DNA of 64,000 nucleotides from NCBI RefSeq assembly GCF_021917145.1, contig NC_061068.1, forward strand, positions 1,834,884-1,898,883, given 5' to 3'. Origin of the DNA: Hypomesus transpacificus (taxonomy: Eukaryota; Chordata; Actinopteri; Osmeriformes; Osmeridae). This document shows, piece after piece, positions 12,067-25,421 of this stretch. Position numbers and translations under genes: made by a program. Position 1 is the stretch's first letter; every line of letters begins with the position of its first letter. Below the pieces are notes generated by a model that was given only the letters and a program-made list of their open reading frames with translations, ran no database searches and was not told the DNA's origin.

Positions 12067-15000
12067 GTAACTGCATCCCTGTAGCTATGGTTACTCATTT
12101 ATACATAGGCTCAAAGGCTACGATATGTATCCAGCGCAATTATTTAGATCGGTGAACAGACAGTTTTACTGGAACTACTTAGTAGGTGTACATTATCACA
12201 TGATAATGGTCAGCCAATCAGAATTGAGTATTCACTCAGACCATGGTATACATTTTCATAAAATATATTTTCACTCATGTCAGTAACCAGTTCTCTTTTT
12301 CATCTCTGAATGTAAGTGGGTTAGGTAGGCTACAGTATACAATTGTATCTATTCTATAAAATTATGGAATTTATATAGGATCAAACACCACATTATTTTC
12401 ACAATATTAGATCCTAAAGTAAAAGCACACTGTTCACTTTCCAGACATGTAACACCAGCTGCAGTAACAGGAACACTGATCTAGGTAAGAAAATGATTCT
12501 TTCTCAGAGATAAGAAGAAAAAACGAATTGCCTTCAGAAAACTAACTTTTCAATAAACATTTTTTTGAAGGCCCTACCATTAAAGCTCTAACTTGTTTAA
12601 AATGGGCTTAGGTTATAGTATCAAAAGTATGATAACTAATTCTGCATTCTTCACTAAATATTTTCCCTGAGAGCACTCTACTAAATGTTAAAAGGGTGTT
12701 TCAACCATACTCTTATATATGGTTCTACAGGCCTGTGTCTAATAAGGCCAAGGCGGGGATAATTAATACAGACCAGGGGAGCACACGGAACTCTGGTTAT
12801 CACCTGTGTACCCGGACGTGGCTGCTGCTGGCTCCTTAATGAGGGCTGAGAGCTCTCCTTTTGTCGGTAACTGAAATGTGAAGGCTTGTGAGACTTTCTG
12901 TGAAGGCTTTCTGTAGACAGTGCTGTACTGTATGGATCATTAAAGCATTGCAAATACACACAGGAGAAGTGTAGAAGTAAAACTATTCATGCTGTTCCTT
13001 TGCCTTTGACTAAATCAATGGTAAGATCATTAGAGGAATGAGCAATGTCAAGGTCAAGAACATATTGAATACTGGGAAACTGCATTTTACTTAACTCAGA
13101 AGCACTCCAAAGTACGTATACTGTATGGCTTTATTCTTCATCCTCCATTGTTGGAATATAATAATGTGTCCTGTATATAATAATATTATTATAATGTGTC
13201 CGGAGTATTTGGGTAGTATTTGGGAGTATTTGGGTATTTTATATACTTGATATAACCCCAAAATAACTCAGATCAAGAGAAAGTGTAAGTTTCTTCCTTG
13301 GAATAAGGCAAGAGGTGAGGGACAGTAGCTATGATGTGTTTTTGTGAACATGCTTGAGGACAGTTATACCCAGACACGCCCTGGGAGAACAGCGTCAGAG
13401 GCCCAGTAGACTGAGTCAATGTGACAAAGATCTGGGGAAAATGCTCTAAAGGCCGGGTGGCTGTCTATAGACAGTTCCAGCTGCAGGGTGAAATTTCCGC
13501 TGCAGTATGATAATATTAGGTGACGTTGTCTAAGAATTGTCTACATTTAACAATTAATTAATGTACATATATTTTACTCAGGTCTACATACCTTCTATAT
13601 GTACCACATTCTATTTTCTTATTGCAAGCATGTCTTCATTGTTGAACAGAAAAAACACATACAAGCATATTGTTCTGTATACTGTTGCTTGCGCAACATC
13701 ATTTGGTAATAAAAAAAAAGTGGTGTTTCTATACAATCAACTGTGTTTCTGTAAAGTAAGAATGTATGAAAATCACTAATACAGTATGAAGTTCTGGGGG
13801 TTAGTTTTGAATTTATGATTTTAAAGATGAGAACTACTTCTGGCATTGATTTATAGTATCATACGTACTCTCTTCCTTGTCCACTTATGAATGCCCCAGA
13901 ACAACTCTAGGTTTTGCTGTCCAGCAGTAAGCTTTAGGTGTATGTAACTTCCCATTAATCACAGATATTACTAGGTCAAGTCTGGCTTCATTTGGTGGAT
14001 GTTAAGATAGTTATAGTTCAGAAAGTCTTCTCTGAAGGGGGGAAAATGCTTGCTGCCTGTGACTAACAGAAGCAGCTGCAGCTTTAACAGCAGTAGTAGA
14101 CCTGCAGTGGCAGATGTGGAATTACTCTACAACTCGAGTGAGATGACTTGGACATCCCAGGGGATGGGAGGATGTCAAACAAGGAAGACAGGAGAGAGGA
14201 AATCCGTCCTCTCTTCATTCCATATGAGTATTATACTGTAGAGTACATGCATATACAATGAACTCAACATGGACCCAAGGCAACTGTGTGTCTGACAACT
14301 GTAGCATTTGAGGCCCTGCCTGGTGAGCCCAGAAGCCAAGACCTGGCCATCATATTTCAGGGCGCACTGCTTTTCTTTGCAGTGGTGGCTATTTTGATAG
14401 AAAGCAGGTAACCTGAGGGAAAGATGCAGCAAAACATTCGACTGGCATTTCCCAAAGGTATTAGTGCAAGGATGATGGGAGCTTTCAGTCTGGTAGCTAA
14501 TAGATTCAGTTGCATGCGCCACTTATCGCCTTTGCAGATGGGATTGGAACCCAGCTGGTCTCACATTCTAACAGGGCTTATGAAAAGATTCTAAAGTGAG
14601 CCACAGACAAAGCTGGTTACAGAGTAATGCTACAGTATTGCAAGTAATTAAAGTCTGACCTTATTAATTCACAATTTAAGGAAAGAATTGCCTATATGAT
14701 GCAGGATTTGTTGAATCTTGCTGTTTCATATTCCCCAGGGAATATAATACTTGGTTGTGCAGCAGTGTGAGCTGGAGTTAGCAATCATACTGTACATACT
14801 GTTTACGTTATACTCAGTAGTGCTAAGGATCTCCCCAACATTCTCAGACTATGTATAAAGGTCATTATTTAAGTTCTGTGGAAGCTAACACTACAGTATG
14901 TAATTATGGTGATTTCCATGCTGCTAGTAAAGTTCCTTTAGTCAGTAGCTCCTGTACTTCACTTTGATACTGTATGCCTCTGAGAATTCAGACATGGAGT

Positions 15001-18000
15001 ATCTCAAATGAAATCCGATAAAGATAGACCACAAGAGAGGGACTAGTTTGATCATATTCTCTACATCTCATATTTCATTTTATTGATTTCTGTTTGTTCT
15101 TTTTTCTTCTCTGGTTTATGACATATGGGGACTCAATAATCTTTTCTTTTTTCTCGGGAGTTTGGGGATGCTGTTTCATAGAGCTCAGAGGAACAATTAA
15201 ACCATCCTTGCTAGCAGGCAAATTTTGTATTTTCCACACATCCCAAAGCGATTGTAAAGTCTTTACATGGGATAACCTTTAAACCCTCCACACGTCTGGG
15301 TCCACATCATTTTGTTTATGAACAGTCTGGGGCCAATACCCACAGAAATCTATTAGCCAGTTTGACATGACAGCAGTTCCGAGTAGAATGGGTTTTTATT
15401 TCCCCTGTGAGTCCTAAATTTGGATTGGATCTCTGTGTCACAAAAGTTCTCAGGAAATGATTTCTTCCATAGTTTCATGGAGGACAAATAGGAAAGCATA
15501 TTGACTGCAGACTCAGGCCTCCCTTTCAACGACACAGTACTGGAGTTGGGCAAGTTTGATATTCTAAATATATTTTATTAGACTGACACAACTCTCATGT
15601 TTGTGCCTGAAGAAAGAATAACTATCCACATTCTGGTTCACATTAGATATTGAACAGTGGGTCATTAGAGCTCCTCATCCTTTTGAAATGCAAAAAAGAA
15701 AAGTAAAGAAAATTCGACATTGTCATTGTCACCCTGTTTACTCTGGCAGCAGGTTTATTAAGAGATCAAAAACAATCATTTTTAATTAGCTACTGAGGGA
15801 GCACACATCCAGAAGTGGGGCTACATGGCTTGTTGCTTATTTACGGGTTTGCAAATGTTTGATTCAACCACGAGGTGGTCTCCGTTATTTGTGGATGTGG
15901 AACAAAGGAGACCACACAGAAACCCAAATCTGCCCACTAAAGCCTCTGACTCTGAAGGGAATGTTGTGCCGAGGACATCCTTTCATGCCATAAACTTTGA
16001 TGTTTGTGCTCCGGTTTTCTTCAGTGTTCACTATTTTCATGGACATGAATGGGTTTAAGTAGCCAATCACACAATCACGTTGTTTCCAAACTTATGCAAA
16101 GACACTGATACTTTTTTTGGACCATCAGAGGAAAGTATCTCCAAAAAGTTTGCAGCTTTTTTTCCATACAGTTGTTGTTTGCAGCTTGTTTGCAGCAATA
16201 CTACTGTGCTAATCACCTTGCAGATTACTCTGGTGCGGTGCCACATCAAGAGAGAATTCTAATGTTCCAGAAAAAGAAAGGCTGGTAATTGACTTCTGTC
16301 ACCAGCAACGTCCTGACAATGATTGGGACTGGCACTATCATTAGAATACAATACAACCCGGTATGAGGTCCTCACAGAACAAACTAGCTTGGGGATTTTT
16401 CCAATTTTTACACCCTGCCTCTCTGCCTTCACAACATGCTTGATAACATACTGTTCCAATTATCAATTTATTATTTTCAGGAAGCCAGAAGAAAGTTATG
16501 TATGTATGTATAAGCTAAACAATCAAAGTCGACTTGCTATTAATATTTTACTGCGGATTCCACATGCAACTTTTACCATCCTTGTGTTTGATGACATCTG
16601 GAGGAATTAAAAGATATTTATTGATGGTTGCATCATCCTTGGTCCTTAGGTGGCATCAGTGATCTCAGCCCATGTACTACTGCAATAATAGTCTATATTT
16701 ACGCCATCATCCATGCATTAAAGATGATAGATTTTCAGTGACCACATCTTAAAATAGATTACAAATGTATCTGAAAAGATATTCAAATACAAAATGTTGT
16801 CAGCAGATCTTAAAAGACACCACCAAGACGTAAACATGTAGACCATAAAGTCAATAAGCACATTAACAACATTATATTGAATGTAGGTTATTGAACATTA
16901 TTATCAGCATTTAGAGTTTTTCTTGTGTGAAACTTGTAATACTATGCCACAATGAAGTGTAACTGCAGTTCCTGCAGTTTCTATGTAACTACAATATTGT
17001 TATTTCAGGTATTGCCTTGCAGTTACATGGTAGATAATGTAACCTTATTCAAAAGTGTGCCCCAAAAAATGCCCCAAAACATAATGAACATCCAAATGAA
17101 GTGTAAACATATACATGGAAGCTACAAACCAGGCAAATTCTACACACATGATTTGTGAACATACTTTATGGCAAAAAATGAAGGTCAATTCATTGTTATC
17201 CACCAGCAGGGGCACCACATGTCAAGTATCTCTCTAATAATGCCAGGAATCTCTGTCCAGTTTGTTCTGTCAAGGGTGATGCAGAGCAAGAAGACCCATA
17301 TGCAGGAAACAGACAGGGAATAGGGAAATGTTATGTTATAAACATTATGTTTAACTAGAAGTTCTAGCCACCGATCACAGTCTGAAATATATACCATGGG
17401 CACTTTGTGAAAATAATGAGAGTGGGTAGATAATTACTAGACACAGGCTGTCCCAACTTCTGTGCTATTAGCAGGTGGCATTACACATGAAACAGGAATG
17501 TCACTGCATGGGATATAAAATGCAGTTTCTTTTGTCAATAATCAGCAAATTAGTCAGTGTCAAAAGAGCAATCTTTGTCCTCACTATAGACAGCAAAAGT
17601 TGAATCAATGGTAGTAGACTCCTCGCTGATTCTAGAGGCTTTTATCTGAGGTTTAATGGGTTCTTAGCTGTAATGATTAATGGGCAGTTAGAAGATCCAC
17701 CTATCCTAGAATAACAGTGAATCAGAGGTAGGCAAAAAATTCACCTGAATCCTCAACGGTTTATTGCGAAAAAAGGAGATAAATTATCGTGACCTTAATG
17801 GTAACATATGAAGTCAAAATTAAAAATAATAATTCACAGAGTCAACAATAACTGATATAAAATAAATAATAGCAAGCAATTAAGCTAGGTGTCAGGTAAG
17901 TAAAAAACATTGCAGCCCTATTTCAGATCTCCGCCATGGAATCAAGTCGTTCCGATAACTTAGAGGCTACTTCAGACACACTCCTCAAAGTGCCTGATCA

Positions 18001-18591
18001 AAATTCAGTTTGCAGAGGAAATAGGCCTATGTCTCAGAGTAAAGCAACACATCCTTGTTGGTAGGGCATCAACCTACTAAAATACAAAATAACAAATAGA
18101 TTGTGTGACACTATAAGTCACAAACTGTAATACTCTCCAGCTCCCCCTCTTAGTGTATTATTTTGCACAAAGCAAGATGAAACCATATGCTATTTGTATA
18201 TCTTTGGGATGTGGTTGTCTAAGGCTGTGACCCTCACTTTATTTAGGAGAAAAGGTCAGGCCCACAATCCAATCTTGGCTCTGGCCAATCTGCAAATATT
18301 TGACTCCACACAAACTTGGTATCCAGAGAAGCAGCCCTTGAATACAAAGCCATGTGTATGACCTGATCATCTTCCGGTCAGTCCCAGCAGATTGTTTCTC
18401 CAGAACTCATTTCACAGGGCCCTCCCTAACCCCTTCCCTCCCCCACCACTCACTGGCTATATGCACTCTTGTTGTACCCCTTTTTTGTGTACTGAGCATA
18501 TAAAACTCTATTTCTGTCCATCAAGTGCATGTTAGCAGTTTTTTTTTGCCACAGCCGCCCTCCACATTAAGGGTGGCGGATGTTTACATAG
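12067..18591. other. Intergenic DNA, no gene seen
   Basis: No supportable exon. Small local duplications occur near 13,150-13,240 (GTATTTGGG repeated and AATGTGTCC repeated). The remainder is AT-rich unique-looking sequence. Confidence 0.5.
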
Positions 18592-18617
18592 ATATATATA
18601 AAGGCCTTTATATATAT
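18592..18617. repeat. Perfect 26-bp AT-rich palindrome
   Basis: Two 13-base arms meet at AAGGCCTT with no spacer: ATATATATAAAGG followed by its exact reverse complement. It could extrude as a cruciform, or be chance within a TA-rich stretch. Confidence 0.9.
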
Positions 18618-19618
18618 ACATATGGATGTTCAGACCAATATTAACTCCAAGGTAACATACTTGTGCAATTATCGGCTACTATTGAAACATTTTGTATTAA
18701 CATCTTTATAAATATGATGTATAATGACCTAATTGAGTGGATGAGAATCAGGCTTTTGATTCGTTTTTTAAATTGGTGTACACAAGCATGTCCAAAATCA
18801 CAAAGCGGCAGAAGACAAACCTTTCGTTTTATATATATATAATGTATTTATTTATTTCTAAAATGCAATTGGGTGTACTACATTTCAGAAATTGTTCACA
18901 TCAGTTAAATATTGATGTCTGAGTTCTCATGAAACAATCAATGGATAAAGACACCACAACAGACTGGCAGCTTCCCATAACACCAAAGAAAGGAAGAAAT
19001 TATGTTTGCTGATGAGAGGTATTCTCCATGCTTGACAAAAGTTACTGAAGTTCACTGAATAAATGCAATTAAGTCTGTATGATCACTACCTCACTGCATG
19101 TGAACAATTCATTAATCACAGAAAGACACGTACTTAAAAATACACATTAGTCTGAAACTGAAAACATTAAATTAGTTTTGGGCTTCATTGTAATTCCTAA
19201 AGGTCATACAAATTCAATTCCCTGGTTTGGAAGGAGGCATGCTGCCTTTTAATGAAGGCATTTCACAGTTGTTCATATTCTGGGGACACTATTACAGGTT
19301 AAGCTCTTAAAAGTAAAATGATGATGTGTGATGACATAACCGAAATTGTGCTTAAATCCTTCTGAAGTAAAAATACCCAAAAGGCGAGAAGGTCTGCTGT
19401 AGTACGGTTTTCATTTTAAGCTTGTCCTATTCACGAAATGGCAATATCGGTCTAGTGTAAAATGTTACTCCCAGTGTTTGCAGATGTTGTCCAACTAAAA
19501 GCATATTTACAACACTTTTATGGCTATGACTTTGTTTACATACGGGACTCGGGACTCAGCAGATACGGGAGAGTCCACTTGACACCACGCGCGCTGGCGC
19601 TCAGTTAAAGGAGGGCCT

Positions 19619-19632
19619 GTCACCATGGTAAT
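19619..19632 (+). promoter_or_regulatory. X-box-like RFX site upstream of cfap20dc
   Basis: GTCACCATGGTAAT fits the X-box pattern GTNRCC-(0-3)-RGYAAC with a single mismatch at the last base. RFX factors use such sites to switch on genes of motile and sensory cilia. It lies about 450 bp upstream of the cfap20dc start codon, in the least AT-rich part of the upstream region, which includes CG dinucleotides (19,560-19,610). The ATG inside the site opens only a ten-codon frame, so it is not the gene start. Confidence 0.5.
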
Positions 19633-19710
19633 CACTCTAACACAGCAGCTCCCCTAGATGCGTTGAAATAATAATGTAAATGTGTATAGCGATTCAGCTA
19701 TCAACAAATG

Positions 19711-19750
<40 letters not shown>

Positions 19751-19752
19751 TA
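19711..19752. repeat. (TA)n microsatellite
   Basis: About 20 TA dinucleotides in the upstream region of cfap20dc. Confidence 0.95.
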
Positions 19753-20075
19753 AGAGTTTCAATGTTTTCATGGATTTAGTGACATAATACAAAACCAAGT
19801 CAGAATGCGTCAACTATCGGTGTAGCCGAAGACGCAGCATATAATGTTGTTGTCTGGGAGGGACTGTATCTACTACTAGTACTAGTAAGTACTGTACTAT
19901 GCAGCACTGCCCACTCAAACTATTAGTAGCTTGCTGGATAACGATAGCAAGCTACATTTCTATATGTAACACCAGCTAGCTAGCAGGCTTGTTACCTGCT
20001 GAAGTAGCCTACTTGGCACGACTGAAGTTTGTATTGATCCAGACCCCATTGACGAGGAAAGAAATATAGTTCAAC

Positions 20076-23000
20076 ATGTTTAAGAATGACTATCAGGTGA
20101 GTGTAAATGTCGCCATTGATTTGATTGGTCAATCAAAACAAGATATCGTTATCCTGTTCAAATATAATAGTTAAACCCTTTGATATTATGCAATATCCAA
20201 GGGTGGAGCTGTGGTTGAGATCTTCAGTGCACATGGCAAAGATCCTGTGGCAAAATGGAAGCTCTATGGAGGGCAGTCAGCAATAAGGAAAGTGAGTATT
20301 CATTTTCATACAAGTCAAGTGTTAGAGTACTGTACACCTATGCTACATAAAACCCTATGTATTAATCAGGCATTCCGTTAGACACAATGTTAGACTATTC
20401 TTTGCATAGGTGCATTATATAGCCTAATACATGTTCTTATTTCTGTATAGGACTTTGACAAAGAGGTCAAAGGCTTTGTGTATATATTGGAGGGTAGCAG
20501 TCAAACAATTAAAATGCAGATGCCAAAGGATAGCAAAATGTCTCGTAAGTGAAAAAACTAAAATCACCTTTTTAAGCATCTGTACTAATATTCTGTGGTT
20601 GGTGCTAGATATTCAGAGTGCTGTTATTTCCTATTGATTTAGAAGTGATTCTATTTTCCATTAGCAATGGTGTTTAACAGATATTTCTCTTTTTACAGTT
20701 GGCCTTGTTCAGAGATTCTTGGTCCTTCAATTGAATGTTCCTCTATGTAAAGAATTTTCGACAGAGCTTGTGTAAGTAGGCTTTTTTTTTAGCAAGTTTT
20801 TGTTTCATGATAATACATTCAATTAGTGACTAATATCATGAAGGCCATTTTTGTCAGGAAGATCTGCCTAGATATAGTAATACAGATATTAGCTTACCTA
20901 CATATTTTCATAAACCCTTGGCAATAGTCCCCCCAATTTTCTTTTTTAACTTGGATCTTTTGAAAGACTAATTAAAAAAGACACAGACTGTGATAAAAAC
21001 ACAAAATTGTGATTGTGTTCTGATCACAACAAACTAACTTTTTAAGTTATTTTTTACAAGCAATCGCCACCATGTAATTATTTTAAAATGCTTGCTGAAG
21101 AAATTGCAGTTCATCATAGGCCCCATGGTCTACTCTGGTAATCAAGTAATCATTCAGAAGCTCCATGTTCGATCGAAAAACTGTTAGTTTTTCCCCTGTA
21201 GAGTCAGACGTTGGCATCCTGTTGGAAATATGTAACCCAGTCTGCGTTATTTGTTCTCTTGCTACATTCTTTTTGTATGTGACCTTCCTAAATACTATCC
21301 CTTGTATCACCTGTTCATACCTATTTAAAAGTTCAATGTTCTTTTCTTCTTCTTCTACTAAGTACTTAATGCTTTAATGACTAAATGACTCAATTTAAGG
21401 AGGTTCAAGAATGTTACCATTTGATCTCTTTGTGACTAACTCAACTCACAAAATCTCTCTTCCTTTTAATTTGTGAGAGTGGGTGCTGAAAGTAAAGTAG
21501 CACGTTAAGTGAGTTCTTTCCTTCATGACATGTTTAAAACAACCAGGGGATGGATGCATTGTGCTGTGTAGAGTCCAAACCTTACATTGAAAATGAGAAA
21601 CTGCTAACATTTTCTGTTCTCAATGTTTTTATTTATGTGTTTTCAGAATAACTGATTCGGGGTATCTTAAAAGAAGACTTTACTTTTCAACCGTTCATAA
21701 AGAGTTTTCTGCAACACCTTTGCATGCCAGGATACCTTTTGTTGGACTGAAACGTTGCATTGTGAGTGTGTGTATTACCTCAAAAAAATTGAACCTTTTT
21801 CACCTTCAATGTTAAATTAAATCCATGATTATTTAGTCACGTTACCACTTCAAACTAGTTTCTGCAACATTTTCCCCCTTTGGTGTTTAGTGGTGCAACA
21901 TGTGCATCGACCTGGTTTCATTCATCGCCGAGCTGTTTAAAGGAGCTGGCTACTTGAGCTTGGATGGCATCACTTTATCTGCCAGCTGTAAGCTCAGAAG
22001 AATCTTCACCATGAAGGAGGAGCCTACAGGGGCCTCAGTTGGAGGTAAGGCAGTCAGTCACAGCTCACGCCTAGTTATGGTCCCTGCCAAAACAGAGCTT
22101 AGACAGTTCACCTTATCTCTGGAGGAATAACCACCCACACAGTCTGATGTTTCTTGGTGACACTCATCTCATTACCAACTTATAATTAACTTATCTGCAC
22201 CCTCGAAAACACCTCAGACATTTTCATTTGAATTTGTCTTTTGAATCCTAACTGTGAAGTGTTTACTTTCCTGTGTGCTTTGAAGTGCAAGCCAAGATGA
22301 TTGAATTTGGGTATAAATGTGTGTGTGTAACTTTTCCCAGCAGTGGGGAAGGTTGTCTTACTTTTTTTTATCATTACCCAGAGAGCACTGGAATGGTAAT
22401 GTTAAGGACAGATGTGACCCAGCAAAGTGCAGCCACTGTCTCTGGTGAATTCACCTGTAGAATACTAGGGATTACCATCGTTTAAAAAAATTATATATAT
22501 ACATTAAGAAGCACGTGTGTAATTTGTGACCTGTTACCTGTCCCCTCACAGACTTGTTTCTCAGTGGGAGTGGTCCTAGAGATCTTATTCCTCGGAGCTG
22601 CCAGTTTCCGGCTGACGTACAACATGAGACTCAAGTCTTGAACATGGAGAAAATAAAACTGTCAGATGCAAGGGTAGCCCCTGTGAACTGTGAATATGGT
22701 AGGTGAGACAGCAAATAAAAGAAGAAACTTAGTTTTGTTATTCTTGTATCTTGCAACTGAGTGCATCTCCAGGAAGCATTACTGTTCTCACTATCATGTA
22801 CAGCAATAATTACTAGTTTCAAGCAAGGACAGGTGTTCTAGGAAATCAAGTATGATTTAGAAGTTTATGGAGAGATAAGTAAAATATCCTTGCACAATCA
22901 TTTAGTTTATATGTGATTACTCTTGTGCAGAAACAAGGGGGGAGAGCAGTTATGTCTACTCCAGCTTGTACAGCTTGAACTGAGTTTTAATCTGAGGTAG

Positions 23001-25365
23001 GCTATTCCTTTGACATACAGTTTGGAGCACTTTGACTCTTTTGGTGCAGCGTTTGCTATATTAAGTAATATTAAGCTAGTTATGCTTGCAGGCTTGGAAT
23101 GAGGTAATGTGCAGTGTACACCTGTACCAAGAAACTGCAATAATTTATTCTGGGTACAAAAAACTAGTTATTTGTTCTGACAGCTGTCTAAGTCATGTTG
23201 ACTCATCCGGCTGTGTACATAGAAATCCAGAGCAATCACACACTGAGTTGTCATGGAAATAAGCTCTCATAATTGGTGTTGTATTATTAGCATAACAGGC
23301 CTAATAATGATTTAAAAGGATTGCTATTGAAGCAGGCACCAAATCTGCTTGTATAAGATGGGCCGTTGCTAATTACCGTTGCTTCAGTACATTTGTCAGA
23401 GGCAAAAAAAATCAGTTTTGTTGACAGAAGCAATCACACTCTGGGTATAGTAATAACCAATCGCATTTTTGTTCTCTCAAGGTCATCCAGTTACCAAAGG
23501 CCAAGTGACTGTAAAAACATAAATTCCATGTTTGGTTTTCAACAGTCTTTTCAAATCTAAGAATTATGAAACCTTCCCCTTTTACTATGAAACCTTAAGA
23601 ATTATACCTTAAGAAATATAAACAGACATTTTCCCCAGTCAACACTTTCCAATCCCCCTATTGCTTTATAACTGGTACCAAGTAAACTGTAAACAGCCTT
23701 TGTGTCCCTTTCTGATGAGAAGAAGTGTCTGCTCTGATAGAGATCAGACAGAGGGTGTCAGTGGGAGTTGCCATCGCTTGAGCAAATCAAGACTGGCACA
23801 CAGGGACACTAATAGACTTACCAGCCAGGGCCATGGTACCAGTCAAGCCCTGTCCTTCCAGCCTACTTCCTGCTCTAGACTGGGCCTCGCTGGGGCTTGG
23901 TTGGCTCAGCATGTTTAGCTACAACCATTGTAATGAAAAGTCTCTCTGTACCTGACAGATCAGTCAAGCAGTGCCCGGTTGACCAGCGCACGAGGTTTGA
24001 AGACCCAAGAAGCCTCCCACATAGCGTTTGGGTCAAGGGTTGCAGGACCCCCCCCTCTCACTGGGAGAAAGAACAATGGACCACAAGAGGTATACCGTAC
24101 ACCTAACATGGTAGTCCATTGTTAAATATGCTTCTCAGTTTACTGTATTAAAGTATTTATAAGTTATAACATTGATCTTGTTTTGTACCACAACCTTCAC
24201 TTGCCCCTTTGCAACATGCACTTGCCCAATACAGTAAACCCCATCCTGTGTCCCATTAAAGCAAAAAAACACAGGAGGGCGTGGTATATTGAAGCAATAA
24301 ACCACGAGAGGGTGTTGTTTATCGCCAAATAACTCATGGGTTGTGCTGTGGTCATAGGCACAAGGTGCATTCTGCTATCAACCAATCACATTTTGAGGTT
24401 GAAATTACCCATTTTATAAACTTTAATAACCTTTAGCTAACACTAGCACATAATAACATTCAATAACATAGCAATTCCTATGTACCTACAATATTTAACA
24501 GAAGGCATTACTATGGGAGTTAATGCAACATAAATGTTGCCAAAAGTTATTTTCAAGAAGAACTGGATTTCTCACAAGGAAAAAGTTTTTTTTGTAGATG
24601 TAACTCATTAGCGTTGTGTCATTACCATGATCCAACTCCAAAGTCTCTTTCAAGTGTTTTTATTAAACGTTTCCCAGGAGTGTGGTCCTGAGCCCAGACC
24701 AAGCCAAATGTGGGCTGCTGTAGAAAGACTGAATAATGCAGAGAGGAATGAGAGACAGCCTTGTCCCTGTGCCCAGGAGAATGACATTGTTCATGAGCTG
24801 TCAGGTAAGAAAAAGACTAATCTGCTTTTACTTCACCAGAATGAACTACTAAACTCACAGGAGGACTTGATCGCTAGTTTAGTCTCAGCAGCTTTGGAAA
24901 ATCAATGTCAAATTGACAGATGTTTGGCTTTACAATTATTGATATAAGAACTTTGTAAGAAATATATGGTAAGTCTGTTATATTTCAAATACTTTACCAT
25001 GATGACAGCAATAATTGATCACTGCCACCTATTACCAATCCCTTGTTAACTTTAAGCAATTATTTATCATTTGTGGAATACTATGGCATGAAATTACTGT
25101 CTCAAATTATTAAAGCTCCTTGACTTGGCTTTACTGACTAGTAAATCAATTTATGTTACATAAGTGTGTGTGTTACAGAACTATTTACTGACTAGTAAAT
25201 CAACTGTCTGTTGTATTTTGTACTAGCAGCTGCATATTGTAGTCTGGCCTACATTTGCTAATATTAGACTTGGTAATGATATACTGTATTTTGAGTGGGT
25301 TGGAATGCAAAAGAGGAAGTCTGTACTGATTAATTTCATAGCACATACAATGTATTGTATATACC

Positions 25366-25421
<56 letters not shown>

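Noticed and set aside
19625-19657. ATG in good context (CACCATGG) upstream of cfap20dc as the gene start
   Set aside because: It stops after ten codons; the MFKNDYQGGA start at 20076 matches the family. It could be a small upstream frame if transcribed.
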